DNA of 32,229 nucleotides from Neobacillus novalis NBRC 102450 (GCF_001591805.1 NZ_BCVP01000049.1:1-32229); one strand, 5' to 3'. Counted from the stretch's first letter, positions 16,208-24,765 are shown. The notes: a model not told the origin generated them from the sequence alone. A program made the numbers and translations.

Positions 16208-17461
16208 TTATTGAAGAGAATGTAAAGTCATTTGTTGACCTCTGTTACCCTCAAGTGTTAGTGTTACGGTTTTCCCTTGGTGGTTAAATAATTCATTAAT
16301 CATGTTGCCTGAGGCTTTTGCCGTATGAGTGTATCCATCAGGCGTGATGAAACGAAAAGTTCCCTCAGGGTCTACACCACTTATTTGTGCTGCTGCTACT
16401 GTTATTTGATTTGGAGTAGAGGCAGTTGTGGCAGGGATGTTGATTGTTTGGCCAATTTTCAGCTTTGTTGGGTTTACTGTTGGATTTAGCGCTTGAATGG
16501 CCGAGACCGAGACCCCTAATGTTTTACCGATTTTTGTAAACGTATCACCGCTCTTAATCACATACACTGTGCTGTTGGTTTTAGTAGGCTCAATTTTTGT
16601 ATTTGCCGGTGCTGTATTCGTTAAATATGTTGCACTAACAAACGCCTTTTTTCCGCCCCATTGAATCTGAGCCCAACCATTGGAGATTGATGTCACAGCA
16701 ACATTAACGTTTAATTTTAACGAACCAAGTATAGCACTGCTCGTAGAAGCAGCTTCTCTTACCCTTAACGATGAAGCAGTGACAACCATTGTTTTTGCTT
16801 GAGATTCAACTGCATGTATTTGTGAAAGATAGTCAGCGCTGATAAAACAAACCCGGCCCTTGATCAGAATGCCGGCCCAGCCATTTTCTACGAATGCAAC
16901 CTTGACAACATCCCCTTTTTTATAGGTTCCAATAATACTACTTGCAGTGGTTGGCTGCGAACGAACATTCAGTGTTGTCGCGGTAACCGTTCTGTCTTCT
17001 ACTTTTGGTAAAAGAATTTTTTTACCGTTAATGGAAGTCAGCCCATTGGCATCTAATATTTCCTGTGCAGTGACCCCATGTATCGCAGCGATTGTTTCAA
17101 TTTTTTCGCCGCTTTTTACTTGATATGTATATTCCTGTATATATGCTGCATCCGCAGTGCTTGAATATAAGCCAAGCACAACGGTAAAAATGCCAGTCAC
17201 AATCAGTTTTTTTACGACATTTTTTTGAATCCATTGGTTAACCTGTGAAATATATGTATTCCAATCTGCTTTAATATCTTTTAAGAATCCTTTAACATCT
17301 AGTACATTTCGAAGATCAAACTGGATGCTTTTATAATATTCACGTTTTTCCATCCTCGAAGTGAAAACGGGTACACTTTTTGTGTGCTTGCTTTTACCGT
17401 AAGTTTCTTTCCTGCTTAATGTTAATTCACCATTTACAGTTAATTCCTTCGTCAAAATCAT
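16208..17461 (-). CDS. LysM-SH3-SH3-LysM cell-envelope protein
   Basis: 417 residues. A polar N-terminal region of about 80 residues precedes a hydrophobic segment (about 84-101) ending near TADAAY. Then come LysM (about 113-153, YQVKSGEKIETIAAIHGV), a bacterial SH3 domain (about 158-213), a second SH3 domain (about 227-282) and a second LysM (about 299-343, YVIKSGDTFTKIGKTLGV). LysM binds peptidoglycan, so the outer part should sit at the wall. The long cytoplasmic-type head before the membrane segment is unusual and suggests a type II membrane anchor. The start is ATG 17461, with GGAG five bases upstream. No catalytic domain is present. Confidence 0.88.
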   Translation of the reverse strand: MILTKELTVNGELTLSRKETYGKSKHTKSVPVFTSRMEKREYYKSIQFDLRNVLDVKGFLKDIKADWNTYISQVNQWIQKNVVKKLIVTGIFTVVLGLYSSTADAAYIQEYTYQVKSGEKIETIAAIHGVTAQEILDANGLTSINGKKILLPKVEDRTVTATTLNVRSQPTTASSIIGTYKKGDVVKVAFVENGWAGILIKGRVCFISADYLSQIHAVESQAKTMVVTASSLRVREAASTSSAILGSLKLNVNVAVTSISNGWAQIQWGGKKAFVSATYLTNTAPANTKIEPTKTNSTVYVIKSGDTFTKIGKTLGVSVSAIQALNPTVNPTKLKIGQTINIPATTASTPNQITVAAAQISGVDPEGTFRFITPDGYTHTAKASGNMINELFNHQGKTVTLTLEGNRGQQMTLHSLQ

Positions 17462-17560
17462 CAATTCTCCAATTCTCTCTTTTTAGTTATAAATAAGACC
17501 ATGACTCAGATGATCTCCACACTGTAATATTCGAAATGTTGGATCGTTTTCTGTCTTAAA

Positions 17561-17591
17561 ATTGTAATAATTTGATTCCAGTGCCTGTCAA
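17561..17591 (-). promoter_or_regulatory. Possible promoter of the LysM gene
   Basis: On the minus strand TTGACA (17591-17586) is followed 18 bp later by TTACAA (or 19 bp later by TACAAT). The spacing is slightly long, so this is tentative. Confidence 0.35.
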
Positions 17592-17737
17592 AGGTTGATT
17601 GGGTTTTCCCCAACCCAAATCTTTTGCCGCACACTCCGAGAAAATTTTAAATATTATTATTTTTCCAAGCAAAGTTTTTATAATATAACGTGTTTCGGAC
17701 AAGGGGGATAAACAGAAGAAACCTTATAAGGCACATG

Positions 17738-17769
17738 GTAAAAAATATTGATATATCAATATTTTTTAC
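17738..17769. repeat. Perfect 32-bp AT-rich palindrome
   Basis: Each half is GTAAAAAATATTGATA or its reverse complement, with no interruption. It lies between the divergent LysM and Spo0E-like genes. It could be a dimeric regulator site or a weak bidirectional terminator. The rest of the 17465-17945 gap has a short GC hairpin (TTGGGTT with AACCCAA near 17600) and a leader structure next to the Spo0E gene. Confidence 0.8.
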
Positions 17770-17871
17770 GGTTTTTCTAATATTTTTACTTTTCGTTTTC
17801 GCGTTCATATTTTCCCGGAACTGTGCTATTATCATTACGATTTTGGGCTAATATTTTTAATAAAATAATTG

Positions 17872-17925
17872 CCATGATGTTCGAAGGAATCTCTCCAGGC
17901 TTTCATGCCTCAGGTAACATCGTGG
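17872..17925 (+). ncRNA. Structured leader element before the Spo0E-like gene
   Basis: CCATGATGTT (17872-17881) pairs with AACATCGTGG (17916-17925) over 10 bp with one G-U pair. Inside is a small hairpin, AGGC with GCCT around TTTCAT (17897-17910). The closing stem ends about 11 bases before the ribosome binding site. I cannot assign it to a riboswitch class. Confidence 0.4.
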
Positions 17926-17945
17926 GAAAATAATCGAGGAGTAGG

Positions 17946-18128
17946 ATGGAAGTGAACACGATGGGTCTGGAGCAAAGTGAGAACCGGGATATCTTGGTGG
18001 AAATCAGAGAACTGAAAAGCAGGCTGAATGAACTGTATCGGCAAAAAGGTCCGGCCAGTTCCGATTATATTTCCATGTCATTAAAGCTGAATTATTTAAT
18101 GAAGGAATTTTTTGAGGCGAATCATTAA
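17946..18128 (+). CDS. Spo0E-like aspartyl-phosphate phosphatase family protein
   Basis: A 60-residue protein with the two-helix hairpin pattern of Spo0E/YisI/YnzD regulators: ILVEIRELKSRLNELYRQKG, a turn, then SLKLNYLMKEFFE. Spo0E proteins dephosphorylate Spo0A-P and delay sporulation using the motif SxxxD. Here the motif reads SLKLN, with Asn in place of Asp, so activity may be altered. The start is ATG 17946 behind GAGGAG; an in-frame ATG at 17961 is an alternative. The assignment rests on size, helix pattern and motif. Confidence 0.72.
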   Translation: MEVNTMGLEQSENRDILVEIRELKSRLNELYRQKGPASSDYISMSLKLNYLMKEFFEANH

Positions 18129-18156
18129 GTACTTTGGAAAAGGTCGTTTTTACGTC

Positions 18157-18185
18157 TTTACATCTGATTTGGCGGATGATATATT
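18157..18185 (+). promoter_or_regulatory. Possible promoter of the SAM-riboswitch transcript
   Basis: TTTACA at 18157-18162, 17 bp, TATATT at 18180-18185. A TATAAT at 18189-18194 is an alternative -10. Both place the transcription start just before the riboswitch. Confidence 0.5.
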
Positions 18186-18201
18186 TTTTATAATCAAATA
18201 G

Positions 18202-18302
18202 GTTATCAAGAGTGAACGAGAGCCCTGGCTCGACGACTTCACAGCAACCTGCCCAAGCGGTAAGGTGCTCCAACCAGCAAAGCACTTGCTTTGAATGATG
18301 AC
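18202..18302 (+). ncRNA. SAM riboswitch (S box, SAM-I)
   Basis: The core reads GTTATCAAGAG, then CCTGGCTCGACGA, CAGCAACCT, AAGGTGCTCCAACCAGCAAA and GAATGATGAC, in the S-box order and spacing. P1 forms between GTTATC (18202-18207) and GATGAC (18297-18302). The usual GATGA of the kink-turn reads GACGA. A terminator follows, so high SAM should switch off the next gene. Confidence 0.88.
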
Positions 18303-18312
18303 GGACGGCTGC

Positions 18313-18349
18313 GGCCCTATGTTGCATTTCGTGCAATGTAGGGCCTTTT
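18313..18349 (+). terminator. Terminator of the SAM riboswitch
   Basis: GGCCCTATGTTGCA (18313-18326) pairs with TGCAATGTAGGGCC (18332-18345) with two G-U wobbles around TTTCG, then TTTT. Confidence 0.88.
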
Positions 18350-18395
18350 CACTTTCCATGACCTGTTTGAAACTTGGAAATGGGAGAGGATTTAC

Positions 18396-18722
18396 ATGTA
18401 TAAAAACGGATTTGCGAGGAGTCAAATGGCCCGGAGCATGAGCAGGGAGACTTTCTTGAAGTATGTGGCGACAACAATTGAACGGCAGCTTCAGGAATGG
18501 AATGCAAGCTATGCGGTAGTTGTTCTAAAACTGACAGATTATCATGTTTGGGTAAATGGGACGGAGGAATATTATGAACTGTCTGTAGCAGTGGATGAAC
18601 TCGAACAACTGCAAAAAAGCTCCCCTTATGCGCTGGATCGGCATATTTGGCGGTTGCTGCAAAATCAGGGGCTGTCGATTGAAAAAGGTTATGGAGACTA
18701 TATTGAATTCGTAATGCAATAA
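18396..18722 (+). CDS. Unknown 108-residue protein under SAM-riboswitch control
   Basis: A small soluble protein, no signal peptide or membrane segment, with no family I recognise. Ribosome binding site GGGAGAGG lies before ATG 18396. The sequence has a basic N terminus (MYKNGFARSQMARSM), a middle part that looks like beta strands (ASYAVVVLKLTDYHVWVN) and an acidic helical C-terminal half. The gene directly follows an S-box riboswitch and its terminator. This predicts expression when S-adenosylmethionine is low, as for methionine and cysteine genes. A role in sulfur or methyl metabolism, or its regulation, is therefore inferred. A tandem repeat array begins right after the stop. Confidence 0.8.
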   Translation: MYKNGFARSQMARSMSRETFLKYVATTIERQLQEWNASYAVVVLKLTDYHVWVNGTEEYYELSVAVDELEQLQKSSPYALDRHIWRLLQNQGLSIEKGYGDYIEFVMQ

Positions 18723-18727
18723 ATAAA

Positions 18728-18992
18728 AGAGCGGTCCTCAGTGCCCAAAGAGAGGAAAGAAGCTGTCTCGTGGTCACAGAGCGAGCGGTCTTCAGTGGCC
18801 AAAAAGAGGAAAAAAGCTGTCTAGCGGTCACAGAGAGCGATCCTCAGTGCCCGAAGAGAGGAAAAAAGCTGTCTAACGGTCACAGAGAGCGATCCTCAGT
18901 GCCCGAAAAGAGGCAAAAGGCCATCTTGCGGTCACAGAGACCGTTCCTCAGTGCCCGACGAGAAGCAAAAAGCTGTCTAGCGGTCACAGAGA
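18728..18992. repeat. Tandem array of 52-bp hairpin units, family B
   Basis: Five units: the loop-anchored position recurs at 18731, 18785, 18837, 18889 and 18941, that is 54, 52, 52 and 52 bp apart, and the array breaks at 18993. A unit has a left arm GGTCACAGAG (18878-18887), a 7-nt loop AGCGATC, a right arm CTCAGTGCCC (18895-18904) and a 25-nt linker starting GAAGAGAGGAAAA. The arms pair with two mismatches. The first 16 linker bases match family A at 11 positions. ORFs across it are frame artefacts. Confidence 0.93.
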
Positions 18993-19031
18993 TCAAGTTG
19001 GGTAGCTTATAAGGTCTATAAGCGACTGAGG
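18993..19031. repeat. Single family A hairpin fused to the end of array B
   Basis: Directly in phase with array B (52 bp after its previous unit) the sequence changes to the family A linker end (TCAAGTTG), left arm GGTAGCTTAT, loop and right arm ATAAGCGACT. Two arrays of different sequence are thus joined in register. Confidence 0.88.
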
Positions 19032-19394
19032 TTGAAAAATTTTCCGAATTTTATGAGGAATTGTTCATTCTTTATTACACAAAGACATAATTAAAAACAG
19101 AGAAAGTTACTAGAGAGATGATGGCAAGAAGTGTTGAGCTATGGAAAACCAAACAGAAAGTGTTCCTGTTGGGAATGAATTATATCACAGATGTTACCTA
19201 ATCCCCTACCCCAATTTATTATCCCACTATTTTTGGTTCTCTAAGATGTAAAATCATTGCAATTAATGAATTTTTGTAAAAAATATTATAAAATTTTAAA
19301 TCTGTGTAAAATTTTATGAAATTTCTATCAATTATCCATAAAGGTTAGTACAATAGGTTTGAAAGATCATAAACTCTTGAAAGGTGGGAAAAAG
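19032..19394 (+). other. Long AT-rich leader before the secreted nucleotidase gene
   Basis: No ORF is supported here. The last 150 bp are very AT-rich and contain three TGTAAA hexamers (19247, 19275, 19305; TTTACA on the other strand) and a TATTATAAAAT stretch near 19284 that could serve as a -10. The hexamers resemble PhoP half-sites but are not at the 11-bp spacing, so regulation is left open. Confidence 0.4.
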
Positions 19395-22300
19395 TTGAAA
19401 AGAAAGATTACTAGAAACATTCGGAGCAAACTATTAAAAAGTTCTCTCGCATTAGCACTCGCAGCAAGTATGATTCCCTTCTCATTTAGCCCTGGAGTGG
19501 CTAATGCAGAGGCAGCAGGAAACACGGCGACTCTTCGGATCTTAGAAACAACGGACCTACATAATAACATCATGTCCTATGATTATTATCAGGATACCAG
19601 TGCAGGTATCAACTATGGTCTATCCAAAACAGCAAGCTTGATTGGGCAGGCTAGATCAGAGGTTCCAACGGAAAACTCCATGCTGTTTGATGCAGGTGAC
19701 ACGCTTCAAGGGAACCCTATGGCCGATTATGTGGCAAAAGTGAAGCCCATCACCAAAGCAGACACGCACCCGATGTTTAAAGCTATGAATCTATTAAAAT
19801 ATGATGCTGCGATTGTCGGTAATCATGAATTTAACTTTGGTTTAGACTTTCTCGACACGGCGCTAGCAAATGCAGCATTTCCAATTGTAAACGCTAACAT
19901 TTATATTGATGATAAGGACGGAAATCCTGATAACGATAAAAACTACTTTACGCCATATGAAATCATTGATAAAAAAATCAAGGATAAAAATGGTCAAGAA
20001 CAAACAGTTAAGGTAGGGGTTATTGGCCTTGCTCCTCCGCAAATCATGCAGTGGGATCGAGACAAAGTTGAAGGAAAACTAATCATTAAAGACATTGTTA
20101 AAACCGCCAACAAGTTTATCCCTGAAATGAAAGCAAAGGGCGCTGACGTTATTGTCGCCATTGCTCACTCTGGCTGTGACATTGCCTCAGAAGGAAAAGA
20201 AGCGGCAGAAAATGCTGTTTTTGACTTAACGAAAGTCGACGGCATTGATGCCATGCTCTTTGGACATTCTCATACCAATTTCCCTGGCTCTTCTTTTAAT
20301 GGTAAAAAGGGAATTGATAATGAAAAAGGACATATTAACAATACACCCGCTGTTGAAGCTGGTTATTGGGGAAATAACCTAGGTGTCCTCGATTTAGAAT
20401 TAGTTCAACAAGCAGATGGAACGTGGAAAGCTGACAGAGCTAATTCAAAATCTGTTAACCGCCCTGTTACTGCTGCAACGAATGCTGTTGACGAGATTGT
20501 AAATGCAGTAAAACATGAGCATGAAGCTACACTAGATTATGTACGTGGCAAGCTTGGGGAAACTCCGGCTCCAATAAATACGTTTTTTTCACGGGTAATT
20601 GATGACCCGGCGCTTCAACTTATTAATGAGGCACAGGCTGATTTTGTAAAAAAGTATATTACTGAGCACCGCCCAGATTTGAAAGATATACCGGTCATTT
20701 CCGCTGCAGCTCCATTTAAAGGCGGATCAAGTTATACGAATATCCCTAAAGGTGATATTTCGATTAAAAGTGCGAATGACCTTTATATCTATAACAATAC
20801 GCTTAAGGCCCTTCAATTAACGGGTGCCGAGGTAAAAGAGTGGTTAGAATTGTGTGCGGCAGCATTCAATAAAATTGACCCAAACAAAGATGGCATTCAA
20901 GATTTACTCGATAACGGTTTCACTCCTTACAATTATGATGTGATTGATGGTCTTAAATACCAAATTGATGTCACAAAAAATGCCCGATATACAAGAAATG
21001 GTGTGAGAACTTCTTCTCAGGAACATCGGATTATCCATTTAACGATGATGGATGGAACACCTGTCAAAGATGATCAAGTATTTATCCTAGCAACCAATAA
21101 CCACCGTGCTGGCGGCACTGGGAACTATCCGGGTACAGGTGCTGATGCAAAACTAATTCTTGATTCACTGCTCGAAAACCGCGAAGTACTGATGGATTAT
21201 ATCAAAGAAAAAAATGTAGTCAATGCTGTTGCAGATAACAACTGGAAGATTGCTCCAGTTGGCGGTGTAGCTAAATTAGTATTCAACTCTTCACCAGATG
21301 CAAAAGCCTATTTATCTTCAGCACCAAATCTTAAGGATCTTGGCCCATCAACGATTAGACCAGGATATCAGCTCTATGAATTAGATCAAAATGTCCATGT
21401 GAAACTATTGGGTATCAATGATCTCCATGGACAATTGGATTATTCGACAACGGTTAGTGGCCAGCTAGTGGGCGGAATTGAATATTTAGCCGGATATTTG
21501 AAAGAAAAAGAAGCAACAAACCCTTCCCATACGTTAAAGGTTCATGCTGGTGATGCGGTTGGAGCCAGCCGTCCGGTGTCTGCATTAATGCAGGAAGAAC
21601 CGACTATTCGTTTCTTAAATGAACTTGGTTTTGATGTGGGTACTGTTGGTAACCATGAATTTGATCAGGGCATTACCGAGATGATGCGTCTAATCAACGG
21701 CGGAAGCCATCCTAAGACCGTCGATAAGTATGGTCCCTTTGAAGGTGCGAGTTTCCCATACACGGTAGCAAACGTTGTCGATGAAAAAACAAACGAGCTT
21801 ATTTTGCCTCCATACGTCATCAAAGAGGTAGACGGAGTCAAAATTGGTTTTATTGGAGTCGTGACAACGGAAACTCCAACAATTGTTACGCCAAGCGGGG
21901 TAGCCGGAGTGAAATTTACCGATGAGGTAGACGCCATTAACAAGTATACGGCTGTACTTAAAGAAAAAGGCATAAAGGCAATCGTCGTTCTTGCCCATGA
22001 ATCTGGAAGCTCATCTACTAATGGCTCGAACCCGACTGGAAAAGTGGTTGAGTTTGCCAAAAAGGTTGATGATGAAGTTGACGTGATTTTTGGCGCCCAC
22101 AACCATGCGTATATGAATTCAACAGTAAATGGAAAATTAATGATTCAATCGTATTCGTACGGAACAGCTTTTTCAGATGTTGATTTAACAATAGATCCAG
22201 TTACACAGGATATCGTGGCAAAAGAGGCCAAAATCGTAAGAACGGTACAAAACAAAGAACATCTTGATAGTAAAACGAAAGCGAAGCTTGATGAATATCT

Positions 22301-24323
22301 AGAATATATTCAACCAATCACAAGTGAAGTGGTAGGCGAAGCGGCTACTGCGATTAGCCGTTCTACTAGTTCAGCCGGCGAATCGGCATTGGGTAACTTA
22401 ATTGCCGATGGAATGCGTGCGAATACTGGAACGCAATTCGCCTTTATGAATTCAGGCGGAATCCGTGATGATATCAAAAAGCCAGGTCCGATTACTTGGG
22501 GCGATCTTTTTGCCATTCAGCCGTTTGGTAACGATATTGTTACGATGAAAATAACGGGTGACCAAGTAAGGATCTTACTCAACCAACAATGGTCTGATTC
22601 TGGGTCGAAGGTTATGCAGATTTCCGGATTGAAATATACTTGGACAAGTAAATTACCCATTGGAAATAGGGTGTTAGATATCTATCTTCCAGATGGTACG
22701 GAAATTGACCCTAAAGGCGAGTATACGGTCACTGTCAATAACTTTATGGCAGATGGCGGAGACGGCTTTACCATCCTTAAAGAAGGTAAGGAAAGAGTAA
22801 CCGGGACAACTGATTTTAAAGCATTTTTTAACTATGTAAAAGCTCAATCGGTTATTAAACCAATAGCCCCAGTTATTGAGGGAAGAATTTTAAGAGATGT
22901 GGTAAAAACCCCAACTGTTCAGGTGTCGCAATTTGATTCGATTTTACGCGGACAAACAAGCCCGGGGGCAAAGATTGTTGTATCCATAGGCGAGATAAAA
23001 TTCGACGAAGTCACAGCTGATGCTTCAGGTAAATTTGAAGTTGAAATTGGTAAACAAGCTGTCGGTACAGTAATTACGCTAGACATTACAGATACTCTTG
23101 GTAATAAGGGAACTTTCAAAGTGACGGTCGCAGCACCTGCAGCACCGGTTGTAAATCCGGTAACTGATGCGGACGTAGTCATCACCGGAACTTCGGAAGC
23201 CGGAGAAAAAGTAGTGGCAAAAGCGGGCGATAAGGAATTAGGTACTGCCGTTGCGAATGCAGAAGGTAAATTTACCATCACTATTGCGAAGCAAGCAGCA
23301 GGAACCGTCATCATGGTAACAGCAACAGATGCAGCTGGAAACGTAAGTATCGCAACAGAAGTAACCGTTAGCGACGCAACAGCACCAGCAGCACCGCAAG
23401 TAAATGATGTTACGGATGCGGACGAGATCCTTACAGGTACAGCTGAAGCAGGCTCGACAGTGACAGCAATGGTTGATGGAAAGGAAATCGGGCAAGCGAC
23501 TGCAGATTCAGCAGGCAAGTTTGAAATCAAAATTGCGAAGCTGGCAGCTGGCGTGAAGATTTCTGTAACGGCGACAGATGCGGCCGGAAATACAAGTGCG
23601 GCAACAGAAGTAACCGTAAGTGCTAAAGTGGTGGAGCAGCCAGCTAAACAAGGTTGGAAATTTGAAAACGGTAAATGGTATTTCTATGACAATGATCTGG
23701 CCAAAACTGGCTGGTTAAAGGACAAAGAGAAGTGGTACTACTTAGGTGCCGATGGAGCCATGGTAACAAAAGCTTGGGTTCAAACCGGAGCGAAATGGTA
23801 CTACTTAGGTACTGATGGAGTCATGGTAACGAAAGCCTGGGCGCAAACCGGAGCGAAATGGTATTACTTAGGTGCCGATGGCGTTATGGTAACGAAAGCA
23901 TGGGTTCAAACCGGAGCGAAATGGTACTACTTGAGTGCTGATGGAGCCATGGTCACAAAATCGTGGGCACAATCCGGAGCGAAATGGTATTACTTAGATG
24001 CCGATGGAGTCATGGTAACGAAAGCCTGGGTTCTATCCGGCGGCAAATGGTATTTCCTTGGCAGTGACGGGAAAATGCTCGAAAATGAATGGCTGCTTGA
24101 CAAAAATAAATGGTACTACTTAGGTAAAAATGGTGCAATGGCTTCCACTTCATGGGTACTATCAGGAAGCAACTGGTATTTCATGGACAACCATGGCGCC
24201 ATGAAAACTGGCTGGGTACTGACCGGCGGCAAATGGTACTATCTCTACACTAATGGAAAGATGGCAGCAAACACGGTTGTTCAAGGTTATAAACTTGGAG
24301 CAAACGGTGCCTGGATTAAATAA
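19395..24323 (+). CDS. Secreted wall-binding two-module nucleotidase (YfkN-like)
   Basis: About 1642 residues, exported, at the cell wall. A signal peptide ends near VANA (residue 38). Module 1 (about 44-640) is CpdB-like: TTDLHNN (Asp54, His56), GNHEFNFG, AHSGCD, GHSHTN and YNYDVIDGLKYQI. Module 2 (about 670-1165) is UshA/5'-nucleotidase-like: NDLHGQLD (Asp676, His678), GNHEFDQG, GAHNHAY, NSGGIRDD and NFMADGGDGF. Three bacterial Ig-like repeats follow (about 1170-1415), then ten wall-binding repeats of about 21 residues plus a partial one (WYYLGADGAMVTKAW type). Bacillus subtilis YfkN has the same two enzymes but an LPXTG anchor, absent here. Start TTG 19395 follows AAGGTGGG. Expected to release phosphate from extracellular nucleotides. 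Confidence 0.92.
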   Translation: MKRKITRNIRSKLLKSSLALALAASMIPFSFSPGVANAEAAGNTATLRILETTDLHNNIMSYDYYQDTSAGINYGLSKTASLIGQARSEVPTENSMLFDAGDTLQGNPMADYVAKVKPITKADTHPMFKAMNLLKYDAAIVGNHEFNFGLDFLDTALANAAFPIVNANIYIDDKDGNPDNDKNYFTPYEIIDKKIKDKNGQEQTVKVGVIGLAPPQIMQWDRDKVEGKLIIKDIVKTANKFIPEMKAKGADVIVAIAHSGCDIASEGKEAAENAVFDLTKVDGIDAMLFGHSHTNFPGSSFNGKKGIDNEKGHINNTPAVEAGYWGNNLGVLDLELVQQADGTWKADRANSKSVNRPVTAATNAVDEIVNAVKHEHEATLDYVRGKLGETPAPINTFFSRVIDDPALQLINEAQADFVKKYITEHRPDLKDIPVISAAAPFKGGSSYTNIPKGDISIKSANDLYIYNNTLKALQLTGAEVKEWLELCAAAFNKIDPNKDGIQDLLDNGFTPYNYDVIDGLKYQIDVTKNARYTRNGVRTSSQEHRIIHLTMMDGTPVKDDQVFILATNNHRAGGTGNYPGTGADAKLILDSLLENREVLMDYIKEKNVVNAVADNNWKIAPVGGVAKLVFNSSPDAKAYLSSAPNLKDLGPSTIRPGYQLYELDQNVHVKLLGINDLHGQLDYSTTVSGQLVGGIEYLAGYLKEKEATNPSHTLKVHAGDAVGASRPVSALMQEEPTIRFLNELGFDVGTVGNHEFDQGITEMMRLINGGSHPKTVDKYGPFEGASFPYTVANVVDEKTNELILPPYVIKEVDGVKIGFIGVVTTETPTIVTPSGVAGVKFTDEVDAINKYTAVLKEKGIKAIVVLAHESGSSSTNGSNPTGKVVEFAKKVDDEVDVIFGAHNHAYMNSTVNGKLMIQSYSYGTAFSDVDLTIDPVTQDIVAKEAKIVRTVQNKEHLDSKTKAKLDEYLEYIQPITSEVVGEAATAISRSTSSAGESALGNLIADGMRANTGTQFAFMNSGGIRDDIKKPGPITWGDLFAIQPFGNDIVTMKITGDQVRILLNQQWSDSGSKVMQISGLKYTWTSKLPIGNRVLDIYLPDGTEIDPKGEYTVTVNNFMADGGDGFTILKEGKERVTGTTDFKAFFNYVKAQSVIKPIAPVIEGRILRDVVKTPTVQVSQFDSILRGQTSPGAKIVVSIGEIKFDEVTADASGKFEVEIGKQAVGTVITLDITDTLGNKGTFKVTVAAPAAPVVNPVTDADVVITGTSEAGEKVVAKAGDKELGTAVANAEGKFTITIAKQAAGTVIMVTATDAAGNVSIATEVTVSDATAPAAPQVNDVTDADEILTGTAEAGSTVTAMVDGKEIGQATADSAGKFEIKIAKLAAGVKISVTATDAAGNTSAATEVTVSAKVVEQPAKQGWKFENGKWYFYDNDLAKTGWLKDKEKWYYLGADGAMVTKAWVQTGAKWYYLGTDGVMVTKAWAQTGAKWYYLGADGVMVTKAWVQTGAKWYYLSADGAMVTKSWAQSGAKWYYLDADGVMVTKAWVLSGGKWYFLGSDGKMLENEWLLDKNKWYYLGKNGAMASTSWVLSGSNWYFMDNHGAMKTGWVLTGGKWYYLYTNGKMAANTVVQGYKLGANGAWIK

Positions 24324-24342
24324 GGTGGTAATTCATTGAGTA

Positions 24343-24383
24343 AAGGCCTTTTCTCGTTATGAAAGCGAGAAAGGGCTTTTTTT
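24343..24383 (+). terminator. Terminator of the nucleotidase gene
   Basis: AAGGCCTTTTCTCG (24343-24356) pairs imperfectly with CGAGAAAGGGCTT (24365-24377), followed by a run of T. A second 9-bp GC hairpin (GGGAGGGAC, 24394-24402, with 24414-24422) sits between it and repeat array C. Confidence 0.88.
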
Positions 24384-24426
24384 CGTCGTTTAGGGGAGGG
24401 ACGTGGGAACCTTGTCCCTCCCGGAA

Positions 24427-24765
24427 TGTCCATTAGAGCCCTTCTATTGGACAAAACCCCCTTATAAAGCACCCGGAATGTCCATTAGAGCCCTTCTATT
24501 GGACAAAATCCCCTTATAAAGCACCTGGAATGTCCATTAGAGCCCTTCTATTGGACAAACCCCCTTATAAAGCACCCGGAAAGTCTATTAGAGCTCTCCT
24601 ATTGGACAACCCCCTCTTATAAACTACCCAGATTGTCCATTAGAACTCTTCTATTGGACAAACCTCCCTTATAAAGCACCGAGAATGTCCATTAGAGCTC
24701 TTCTATTGGACACCCCCCCTTATAAAACTCCCAAATTGTCTATTAGCTCTCTTTATTGGACAATA
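24427..24765. repeat. Tandem array of 52-bp hairpin units, family C
   Basis: Seven units, with hairpins starting at 24427, 24479, 24531, 24582, 24634, 24686 and 24737 (steps 52, 52, 51, 52, 52, 51). Each has TGTCCATTAG, a 7-nt loop (AGCCCTT in the first), CTATTGGACA and a 25-nt linker. The arms pair with one mismatch. On the minus strand the loop is AAGGGCT, identical to family A, while the stem is different. From 24766 to 24930 I see nothing coding. Confidence 0.95.

Noticed and set aside
17647..17835. 62-residue minus-strand ORF
   Set aside because: It spans the 32-bp palindrome and AT-rich non-coding sequence, with no ribosome binding site.
18349..18831. 160-residue minus-strand ORF
   Set aside because: It overlaps the SAM-riboswitch gene and array B on the other strand, has no ribosome binding site and no family-like motif.
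18770..19012. 80-residue plus-strand ORF across array B
   Set aside because: It is made of 52-bp repeat units, which shift frame every unit. There is no ribosome binding site, and the composition is repeat-driven.
22919..23530. 203-residue minus-strand ORF inside the nucleotidase gene
   Set aside because: Shadow of the alanine- and valine-rich Ig-like repeats; low-complexity antisense reading.
24427..24765. CRISPR array
   Set aside because: Regular spacing suggested it, but the 25-nt linkers are conserved from unit to unit rather than unique, and no cas genes are present. The same holds for families A and B.
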